A stretch of DNA of 64,000 nt. It comes from Branchiostoma floridae. Its lineage: Eukaryota; Chordata; Leptocardii; Amphioxiformes; Branchiostomatidae. This document shows, in pieces, positions 42,101 through 50,260 of this stretch (its first letter is position 1; each line of letters opens with the position of its first letter). The DNA lies in the NCBI RefSeq assembly GCF_000003815.2, contig NC_049996.1, positions 15,385,161-15,449,160 on the forward strand. Direction: 5' to 3'. Under the pieces are notes generated by a model. It was not told the DNA's origin. It did no database searches and was given only the letters and a program-made list of their open reading frames with translations. The position numbers and the translations under genes are program-made.

Positions 42101-45100
42101 CAGAAACGGGGGCTGACATAGGTTATCTGGGCACCTACGACTCGCTGCTACAGTCACGTGTCTTTGACGTCATGTCCCGAAAGCTGCAGAAGACGGGTCA
42201 TTTCCGTGAACAAGACTCATGGGAAATTTGTCAAACCCATCGCATGTCAAGATCATAAGATACAAAGACCGAAAGTTCTGCTGCAGTACCGGTGTGTGGG
42301 GTGTGTGTGTGTGTACAAACTCGACCTTGGTCATTGTCTTTCCAAGAGCAACCCACAGACCAAATATCAACACCATCAGTTCAGAGGTTCTTAAGGTTTG
42401 CTGACCTAACATATCTGGAAACACAGCGACACACACAAAGTCACACACGCACACGTACGCGCCCTCACACACGCACATTCACCACACTGACAGGAAATAC
42501 AATACCTCCATATTTTACGGGGGGTAACAATCCTGGTTTACTACTCACGCTCCTGTGCTAGGTCCAAGAGGAGATACGGGAGAGCCAGAACCTCATGCGG
42601 GCTGTTGCTGCGGGGAAACCGTTCAAGGAGATGGTGCAGATGATGCAGGCCATGCGCGCACGTAAGGGCTCCCTCATGGAGGACCCCAGCAAGAGGAGGC
42701 CGTCCACGGGCGGCTGTGCGGAGGTCCCGGTCACAGAGATGCTTTCGGGTCGGTAGAATTTGACCTGTACACCAGATTTATTTGAAGGGCTTGAAATACA
42801 TTTTTGGATGTGTACGGTATATACAATCTACCTTCGGAGAGCTAATGCTAACGTTACACGTCTAATGATGGTCACAATTGGGCAAGGGGCCCTGCCGGGG
42901 CAGTTCGCGGGCTGTCAGTTCGGCTCTTTCAGGCGGTACACCTGCCTGGACGCCCTGCGGCTACTGGGTTATATTTGGGCCCGGCCGGGCCCCGGATTTT
43001 TCTTAAGTCGGAATTAAAATCAACCCGGGACCTGGCGACAAATAGACACCATGATTTACCCGTGAAAATACCGAGAGTTACCTCCGCGGTATCCGGCAGT
43101 CCAACCGATCCTGTCTAACGCCATATCGAACAAATAGAACCCCCTATTCTGTTTTGGTCACCAAAGCATAGCCTGAATGGACCGATCCCAAAACTCCGCC
43201 CCCTGTTCGATCATGGTTCTATTTCGAACACCTCCGTCAAAAATAGCAATTTCTGTCCCGCTGGAACAGTTTTTGGCGGAGGTGTTCGAAACAGAATAGT
43301 GGGTTCTATATGTTCGATATTGCGTTCGACAGGATCGGTCCATGACGGTCCATTCCCTGGCAGCGTTTGGCATTCAAAAGTAACGCTGCTCTTTCTGGTC
43401 TAATCACGTATCTTTCTAGCCTCGCAATACCTAACAACTTCTCCGGATAGCTCCATAACAACGTGTCTCCATATGGTCTGAGTACAGCGTGTCGTCTATC
43501 ATGCCTGTTACAGGTCTACCCGAACCGACCCATCACGACAGCTCCGTGGAGCTCCTGCGCGCAGAGCGGACCCGGAAAGCTTTCCTGGAGAAACTCAGGA
43601 ACATTCTCCTGATCATCAGGTGTTTGTACAATCTGAGGAGCAAGGACCTCAAGTCAAAGGTCAGTTTTCGGTCAAAGGTTAAAGTTAACATAGAAGTCAA
43701 AGGTCAAATCTAACCTAGAAGTGGGGGTTATTGATTATTATCATATTTTGTATTCCTATAGTCCATGATCGGAGTTTAAACTTTCCACACACTCAAAGAA
43801 TGTTTAACCGACGCTTTGGCTTTCTTCAGGAACATTGACCAGTTCAATTCTGTCACGTGACGTTATAGAAACATGACGTCACGTAGTAGGACAAGCCTCA
43901 GTGAAGGAACATTAACTATTCTCTTGGCAAAGTACTTAAATTACTAGTACAGTAGAAGCCAGTTTATTGCACAACGGATTATCGCACACTTCTGTTAACC
44001 GCATGGAATCCCAACCCGGTGCAGTCCAACTTTTTAATAGCATTGTTGCACCACCCGGATAATTGCACGAAATACGCTGGCAAATGGGGTGTGCAATTAA
44101 CTGGCTTCTACTGTATCTGTTTCTTCTTTTCCACCAATGACAGACCCCGCTCTCGCACGAAGCTGTGAAAGCCCTGCTGAAGAAAGAGGTGCCGACAGAC
44201 GGGCATGGCCGTCCCATGTTACCCCTGCGGCACGTGGCCACTCCCGGCATGCACCACGGCCACTACACGCCCTCGGAGCGCTCCGAATCTGCGGAGACTG
44301 TGGACGGGCAGGTAGGGAGTAGTCTCCAAGCAGATCCTACGGTGCCGCCGCATATCCTACAGTCACGGCCATGTTCACGGCCACATATAGTAAAATCCTT
44401 GTCAACACAACCAGTGTAACGTCCAACGTTTCGATGTCTGTCAGACACCCATCATCAGGGTTAGAATGACTCTGTCTGTTTCTTGCTGCTACTTATACAT
44501 TTTTGTATATAGCCGATGTAGGTGGCGCTGCAGCAGCGAGAATGCCGTCCCAAACGTGACTCAGTTTGTATGCCCCCTCATCTCTGTTCATGACCGGAGC
44601 CGTTCTCCTGATCCAAACAGCCTCTGTTATCCAGCAAGTTCGTCTGTCAAATTTGTCTCCCTATCGATGATGTAACTGATGATGGTGCCTGACAGACATC
44701 GAAACGTTGGTTATGTTTACAAGAACTTTACTATTACCATGCTGATGATATTATTTATTGGGTTAATGAACATGTCTGACTTCCCGGTAGTTCCACCTGC
44801 ATCACCGCCGCCGCCGCATGTCCTACGGTCACGGTCACGGCCACGGCCACGGCAGATTGTCCTCTCGCAGCACCCGTAAGTTTAGCACAAGCCAGCGGCG
44901 GCAAGATCAAAGAGTGGAGACTTGGGAGGACCTTCTGACCGTGGACCCTGGAGCACAGAAACCGGTGGTGATGCCCAACCTCTTCTCGGTTCTCGGTCAC
45001 ATTCACGAAAATTCAGAAGAGCAGAAGTCAGCTGGTGGCGAGTCTCACAAACGTAACAAGTAAGTTATCGTGGGACACGGTGGTAGGGGATGTCTGTGCT

Positions 45101-48100
45101 TGCGTATGTGCATGTGTGGATGTGTGTGTATGTTTGTGTGTGCCTGTGTTTGTGTGCGTATATGTATGTATGCAAGTATGTGTGTGTGTGTGTGTGCGTA
45201 TGTGTGTGTATGTTTGTGCGTATGTGTATGAGAGTGTGAATGTTTGTGCTTGTGTGCTTGCTTGCGCAAGTGAATGTTGACTGTTAATGTGTGTGCTTGT
45301 GATTGTTACAGTGCACGCGTGTGTATATACATAAACAATTAATACTTTTGTGTTGACAATTTCCATCACCTAAGGTATTCTCTAACCTATAAATACGGCG
45401 GGTAAGAATACTGTCAAGTATTAGAAACACGCTTCCACTCACCATTTCAGACGAACCACTCACGGACCGAGCCACACTGCAGAACAGGACAAGGAGAAGT
45501 TGGGTGAGAAGCTTCCCCCATGGATGAGTGTGGGGACCCTGGAAAGGGCCATTAAGGTGAATATGAATGATTTATTACAAATTCATGCCTACATTTTCTA
45601 TGATAGGTTGATTCGATGATCTTAGTAGGAAGAGTTTAGAATGAAAAGCTTGGTATGATTTCGGACACTCTCTCATATACTTAAATGTAAGTTCATCTGT
45701 GACGGTATATCCGTACACAAAATAAAGCGCTTACCAACAAGCTTATCAATCAGTCCACTGATCCTTATCAAGTTGAAATGACCCAAAGCCTATGTCAAGC
45801 GTCCAGACCAGAATTGTGACGTCAGCAATGGATCAAAGGTGCTTGGAAGTCGGTATCGGCCCCCGACACGGATGAGAATAGTCTGTTTCTTTCGGCATCG
45901 AATCGGGAACATTCACAAATGAAACGTGTCTCATTTTCCACTGCATCTAGACCACCATAGCAACACTGAACCATGACATGTGTCTCATTTTCCACTGCAT
46001 GAAGACCACCATAGCAACACTGAACCATGACATGTGTCTCATTTTCCACTGCATGAAGACCACCATAGCAACACTGAACCATGACATGTGTCTCATTTTT
46101 CCACTGCATCTAGACCACCATACATGTAGCAACACTGAACCATGACATGTGCCTCATTTTCCACGGCATCTAGACCACCATAGCAACACTGAACCATGAC
46201 ATGTGTCTCATTTTGCACCGCATCTAGACCACCATAGCAACACTGAATCATGACATGTGTCTCATTTTCCACCGCATCTAGACCACCATAGCAACACTGA
46301 ACCATGACATGTGTCTCATTTTCCACTGCATCTAGACCACCATAGCAACACTGAACCATGACATGTGCCTCATTTTCCACGGCATCTAGACCACCATAGC
46401 AACACTGAACCATGACATGTGTCTCATTTTGCACCGCATCTAGACCACCATAGCAACACTTAACCATGACATGTGTCTCATTTTCCACCGCATCTAGACC
46501 ACCATAGCAACACTGAACCATGACATGTGTCTCATTTTCCACTGCATCTAGACCACCATAGCAACACTGAACCATGGGAAACCTGACTGCGTCTTGACCG
46601 CTATTAAGAAGGACTTTCTGAAGGTCAAGAACAAACTCGGGATAGATTTGGCCGAAGATTTGGACAGGTTTGTATCTTAAGTTTGAATATAACGAATGGT
46701 TCGTGACGAGAGGTAATGCATTTTTATCATTTTTTTTACTCTAAAGGGAAAAGCAGACAGAGAAAGTAACATTGAATAGATACAGGTAGAGTCAATTTCA
46801 CTTCTTTCCTGCTAAAAATTTATGTAGACTTTCAATGCTTGCATTACGTCAGAAATGGAAGCAGAAATGATTACATTAATGAAAAAAGAGACAGAACAAT
46901 AATTGTAACAGACTTAAATAAATACAAACATAGAAACAATTCGAAGTTGTTACTCTGAGAGTGTAAGGCAACCTCCGTCGACAGAGTATTGTAGTCGGTC
47001 TATGTCTTGAGTGTCCGCACCTATATCTCTATGTTCCGTTTGCCGCAGTCGTATGTGGTTTGGCATGTCGTGCGCGATTATGCACTTTTTTCGGTAGCTG
47101 TTGTTATAATCGAGGTTTTTGTTTCTTCTCCAACCAGGCTGAACAAGTACAAATGCGAGGTGTTCGCCAACAAGTTCCTGTGCCTGCGACTGGGCCCGCT
47201 GTTCCAGGAGAACCTGGAGGACATGAGGTGGAGAGGGGTGGCGCTGGCACGCGCTAGCGACGCCGACGTGCTGCCGTCCAAATGGTGAAGCTTGTTTTTG
47301 TTTATGTGTTTGTTTGTTTGTTTATATCCTTATCTGGAGGAGATGAGGTGGAGAGGGGTCGCGCTGTCACGCGCTAGCGACGCCGACGTGCTGCCGTCCA
47401 AATGGTGAAGCTTGTTTTTGTTTATGTGTTTGTTTGTTTGTTTATATCCTTATCTGGAGGAGATGAGGTGGAGAGGGGTCGCGCTGTCACGCGCTAGCGA
47501 CGCCGACGTGCTGCCGTCCAAATGGTGAAGCTTGTTTTTGTTTATGTGTTTGTTTGTTTGTTTATATCCTTATCTGGAGGAGATGAGGTGGAGAGGGGTC
47601 GCGCTGTCACGCGCTAGCGACACGGACGTGCTGCCGTCCAAATGGTGAAGCTTGTTTTTGTTTATGTGTTTGTTTGTTTGTTTATATCCTTATCTGGAGG
47701 AGATGAGGTGGAGAGGGGTCGCGCTGTCACGCGCTAGCGACGCCGACGTGCTGCCGTCCAAATGGTGAAGCTTGTTTTTGTTTATGTGTTTGTTTGTTTG
47801 TTTATATCCTTATCTGGAGGAGATGAGGTGGAGAGGGGTCGCGCTGTCACGCGCTAGCGACACGGACGTGCTGCCGTCCAAATGGTGAAGCTTGTTTTTG
47901 TTTATGTGTTTGTTTGTTTGTTTATATCCTTATCTGGAGGAGATGAGGTGGAGAGGGGTCGCGCTGTCACGCGCTAGCGACGCCGACGTGCTGCCATCCA
48001 AATGGTGAAGCTTGTTTTTGTTTATGTGTTTGTTTGTTTGTTTATATCCTTATCTGGAGGAGATGAGGTGGAGAGGGGTCGCGCTGTCACGCGCTAGCGA

Positions 48101-49472
48101 CACGGACGTGCTGCCGTCCAAATGGTGAAGCAACAAGCTTGTTTTTGTTTATTTGTATGTATGTATGTTTGTTTGTTTGTTGTCATCCTTATGCACTGCC
48201 GTCCAAATGGTGAGTCAAGAAGATTGTGTGATTTTCTTTGTTTATGTCCTTATGGTGTAACACACCAGGTTTGTACTGAACAGCACAAGCTGCATATCCG
48301 GACAGACTTAATTGATCCAATCACATATACACCAGGAAGGGCTCCTGCTCTTTTCGATAAGTGTGGTGGGTTCTTTTACATGCTCGAGGCGTGGCTCTCT
48401 TCAAACACGGGACCTCAATTTAACGCCCTAGCTGAAGCTTGGCACTCATTTTCACCTGAAGTGAGGAGATCCATATAAAGTGCCTTTCAAAAGGGCACAC
48501 ATCGGAGCACATCAGGGTACGTGAACACATGACCTCTGGGCTTGGAGGCAAACACCTTTCCTTTTCACGGATGGTGCGGGAGAAGAAGGATCAAGAAGGA
48601 GTGGAGTCGGTAGTTTGTGTGGCAGGTGATGGGCAATCTTGACGCTGATTTTACCAACCCCACGTGTTGCAGGTATGCCAGTCTGAAGACAGAGTGTGAA
48701 GAGGTGGCCGTCCAGTTTGCTAACGAGCTGAACAAAGTGCTGACAAAGCTGGCCATGTTCTCATTGGAGGATGCGAAGAATATTCCAAACGCGATGGTGA
48801 GATGCTTTTACGCTTTAGGCGAAAGTTTAACTCTAAATCCCAGGTGAAAGTTTAAGTCCTTCCTCCAAATGATGCATAGGTCAGCAAGTCTACGAAAACC
48901 TCGCCTTCCGCACTGGTGTCTAAACGGTCTCAGCACTGGTTTTCTAGTGCTGAATGTTCGTCAGCACTCGGTTTCCAGTGCTGAAGCAGGCGTTTCCAGT
49001 GCTGAGAGGGCGTCAGCACTGGAAAACCAGTGCTGACGAACATTCAGCACTGGAAATCCAGTGCTGAAGCCATATACAGCACTGGATTCCAGTGCTGAAA
49101 AAGGAGGGTGAGGTTTTCGTAGTTTTTCCATAGGGCATCGCCCATCTCCGTTTGTGTTGCCCTGGGCCACACAGCTTGGCGTGCGGGTGCAACTATTTTA
49201 CTCTGAAGATCAGTGTGTGCAATTTTAAATTTGGTATGACCTGGCCGGTGATCGTAGTCAAAACTTCATTGACTGTTTCAATTGTATTTTTTCCCAAGGA
49301 AAAGCTGTGCCTTCTAGTGATGTCCCTCCCTGCGGACATCGTTAGCTCGAAGACCATGCAGGAAGCGCTGTTCTTTGTCGTGGAGCGCATGTTAGACGGA
49401 CATGGGGAGCTGTTAGCACACTGGTTCCAACAACGGAAGCCATCATTGGTGTTCAACATTGGCACAGGCTGA
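39180..49472 (+). CDS. CCDC60-like protein (tentative), 667 aa, 14 exons
   Basis: Exons: 39180-39288, 39724-39827, 40738-40805, 41112-41268, 41807-41935, 42562-42748, 43514-43659, 44144-44311, 44791-45059, 45451-45556, 46552-46667, 47138-47284, 48673-48796 and 49299-49472 (stop TGA). All are GT/AG and all phases agree (2004 nt). No signal peptide or TM. The N-terminus is histidine-rich (a run of HHHH, P, seven H from CAT repeats), and exon 9 has GHGHGHGHG. The middle is basic and low-complexity. The C-terminal ~200 residues look helical (LKKDFL-like AIKKDFLKVKNKLGID, KWYASLKTECEEVAVQF, EALFFVVERMLDGHGELL). Order and spacing of motifs such as MPNLFSVLGHI, KWYASL and a final LLAHWFQQR recall CCDC60 (DUF4698) from memory, unverified; CCDC60 has no established function. 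The exon 11 acceptor is the least certain junction because it lies in a 54-bp array. Exons 11, 12 and 14 have tandem edge copies. Confidence 0.75.
40445..40589. mobile_element. Foldback MITE, TAGTCTCCAAGCAG ends
   Basis: TAGTCTCCAAGCAGGCATGA on the left pairs with TGCAAGATCTGCTTGGAGAT on the right. The inner arms ATCATAAGCTGGGGAAGGAG and its complement are nearly perfect, so the whole 145 bp would form a hairpin. It shares ends with 11781-11953. It lies in the intron before exon 3 of the CCDC60-like gene. Confidence 0.75.
40610..40700 (+). repeat. Interspersed repeat tail, CGAAACGTCG type
   Basis: CCTGAAGAAGGTGACAGTCG, then CACCGAAACGTCGGTGGGAA and AATAAAG, resembles the 3' end of dispersed metazoan retroelements. 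A related GACAGACATCGAAACGTTGG occurs near 44692. No open reading frame is associated. Confidence 0.4.
41322..41440. repeat. Dispersed repeat copy A
   Basis: GTAACACAGCAGGTTTGTAC, then TGAACAATACAAGCTGCATA and TCCGGACAGATT, matches 48255-48310 at high similarity. Neither copy has coding capacity. The element class is not identified. Confidence 0.5.
43107..43336. mobile_element. Foldback MITE, 230 bp
   Basis: GATCCTGTCTAACGCCATAT, then CGAACAAATAGAAC, pairs with GTTCTATATGTTCGATATTG and CGTTCGACAGGATC. Inner TTCTGTTTTGG / CGAAACAGAATA and AACACCTCCGTCAAAAA / TTTTTGGCGGAGGTGTT arms also pair. Non-coding; it lies in the intron before exon 7 of the CCDC60-like gene. Confidence 0.75.
43950..44113. 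mobile_element. pogo/Tigger-like MITE with TA duplication, 164 bp
   Basis: CAGTAGAAGCCAGTTTATTG, then CAC, on the left pairs with GTGCAATTAACTGGCTTCTA and CTG on the right. TA flanks both ends (43948-43949 and 44114-44115), giving the typical Tc1/mariner-pogo signature. It ends 30 bp before exon 8 of the CCDC60-like gene, so it supplies part of that intron's 3' end. Confidence 0.8.
44323..44715. repeat. Composite repeat in intron 8 of CCDC60-like gene
   Basis: It starts with a single MITE end (AGTCTCCAAGCAGATCCTAC). It then has an inverted pair, AACGTTTCGATGTCTGTCAG (44428) and CTGACAGACATCGAAACGTT (44686), flanking about 240 bp. The inverted pair suggests a separate element with CATCGAAACGTT arms. 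Confidence 0.55.
45070..45300. repeat. (TG)n-rich microsatellite
   Basis: Imperfect TG/TGTATG tract directly after the exon 9 donor of the CCDC60-like gene. The open frames on both strands here are a by-product of dinucleotide composition. Confidence 0.9.
45557..45950. other. Intron 10 of CCDC60-like gene before the array
   Basis: Non-coding. No element with defined ends was found, only ordinary intron sequence leading into the 54-bp array. Confidence 0.4.
45951..46580 (+). repeat. About twelve 54-bp units, each with a splice acceptor
   Basis: The unit is ACCACCATAGCAACACTGAA, then CCATGACATGTGTCTCATTT, then TCCACTGCATCTAG. The T/C-rich stretch before CTAG resembles a 3' splice site, and the exon 11 frame (TTIATLNHGKPDCV) only works if splicing uses the last CTAG at 46548-46551. 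The array therefore repeats the exon 11 acceptor. Units alternate variants (GTGTCTC / GTGCCTC; CACTGCATC / CACCGCATC / CACGGCATC). One unit has an 8-bp TACATGTA-type insertion (about 46118). In-frame TAG ends each unit on the + strand; the - strand stays open by chance. Confidence 0.85.
46668..47137. other. Intron 11 of CCDC60-like gene
   Basis: Ordinary AT-rich intron with no element recognised. It ends with the acceptor TTTCTTCTCCAACCAG. Confidence 0.5.
47221..48124 (+). repeat. Eight 120-bp units of exon 12 end plus donor
   Basis: The last ~64 nt of exon 12 (ATGAGGTGGAGAGGGGTSGC ... CTGCCGTCCAAATG), its donor GTGAAG and 56 nt of intron (AGCTTGTTTTTGTTTATGTG, GTTTGTTTGTTTATATCC) are repeated seven times after the genuine end at 47284, almost without change. 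A GACGCCGAC / GACACGGAC difference alternates in the last six copies (pairs 2-3, 4-5 and 6-7), implying a 240-bp higher-order unit. Each copy keeps an intact donor. Confidence 0.95.
48125..48660. other. Intron 12 remainder with dispersed repeat copy B
   Basis: It has a (GTTT)n tract, a short further copy of CACTGCCGTCCAAATGGTGA (about 48195), then dispersed repeat copy B at 48255-48530, related to 41322-41440 (GTTTGTACTGAACAGCACAA, GCTGCATATCCGGACAGA). No coding exon is seen. Confidence 0.5.
48890..49122. mobile_element. Foldback element E5, CAGCACTGG motif, 233 bp
   Basis: Outer ends CTACGAAAACCTCGCC and GTGAGGTTTTCGTAG are complementary. Between them are about eleven half-sites of CAGCACTGG / CCAGTGCTG in both orientations, several as near-perfect palindromes (CAGCACTGGAAAACCAGTGC). 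There is no coding potential. It lies in the intron before the last exon of the CCDC60-like gene. Confidence 0.75.
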
Positions 49473-49680
49473 ATGGTGGCCAATCAGCTGTACTGTAACA
49501 TATCTCCGGTTCCAACAACGGAAACCGTCATTGGTGTTTAACTTTGGCACAGGCTGAGTGGCAGCCAATCAGCAGTACCGTAACATATCCCTGGTTTCAA
49601 CAACGGAAGCCGTCATTGGTGTTTAACTTTGGCACAGGCTGAGTGGCAGCCAATCAGCAGTACCGTAACATATCCCTAGA
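49423..49680 (+). repeat. Three units of CCDC60-like last-exon end
   Basis: The final codons and 3' flank (GGTTCCAACAACGGAAGCC ... GGCACAGGCTGA, CCAATCAGC) are repeated at about 49423, 49509 and 49593, spacing about 85 bp. Each unit has the in-frame TGA-like segment. Only the first unit is translated. Confidence 0.85.
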
Positions 49681-49730
49681 GACACAACTCTCAATGATAA
49701 ACCAAGGATTTTACATTTTTCATTGCCATC

Positions 49731-49739
49731 TTTATTAAA
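49731..49739. terminator. Possible shared poly(A) signals of convergent genes
   Basis: TTTATTAAA contains AATAAA on the - strand (for MALSU1, 474 bp past its stop) and ATTAAA on the + strand (for the CCDC60-like gene, 259 bp past its stop). If both are used, the two 3' untranslated regions overlap. Confidence 0.35.
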
Positions 49740-49889
49740 GTATTTCTCTCATCTAAGTTTTATATAATTACATTGTGTGTACATTCATAGCACTTATCAA
49801 GCATCAATTTGATACGTTTGTGCCTTAACTGCCAACATAGAACATAGATAAACTGAATGGGGGGAAAAAGGGGGAAGGCTGTATTGAAC

Positions 49890-50260
49890 AGTTGACAACT
49901 TTTACAGCCAGTACTACTTTACTCTTCTGTTTGTAGCATTTCAAACTGATCGGACAATGTGAAAGGGTCAGCTTTTACAGCCGGCAATACTTTACTCTTC
50001 TGTTTGTAGCATTTCAAACTGATCGGACAATGTGAAAGGGTCAGCTTTTACAGCCGGTATTACTTTACTTTTCTGTTTGTAACATTTCAAACTGATCGGG
50101 CAATGTGAAAGGGTCAGCTTTTACAGCCGGCACTACTTTACTCTTCTGTTTGTAACATTTCAAACTGATCGGACAATGTGAAAGGGTCAGTTTTACGACT
50201 GGCACTACTTTACTCTTCTGTTTGTAGTATTTCAAACTGATCAGACAGTGCGAAAGGGAA
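49890..50260 (-). repeat. Five units of MALSU1 last-exon end, about 74 bp
   Basis: On the - strand each unit encodes the SDQFEMLQTEE-stop segment followed by AGTAGTGCCGGCTGT-type flank. Plus-strand marks are TACTTTACTCTTCTGTTTGT and TTTCAAACTGATCGGACAAT. The genuine stop is at 50210-50212; the other four units lie downstream and would be in the 3' untranslated region. Confidence 0.9.

Noticed and set aside
45822-46575. Minus-strand repeat protein (units like VENETHVMVQCCYGGLD)
   Set aside because: It is the antisense of the 54-bp acceptor array. There is no conserved start, and the frame shifts within the array at about 46115.
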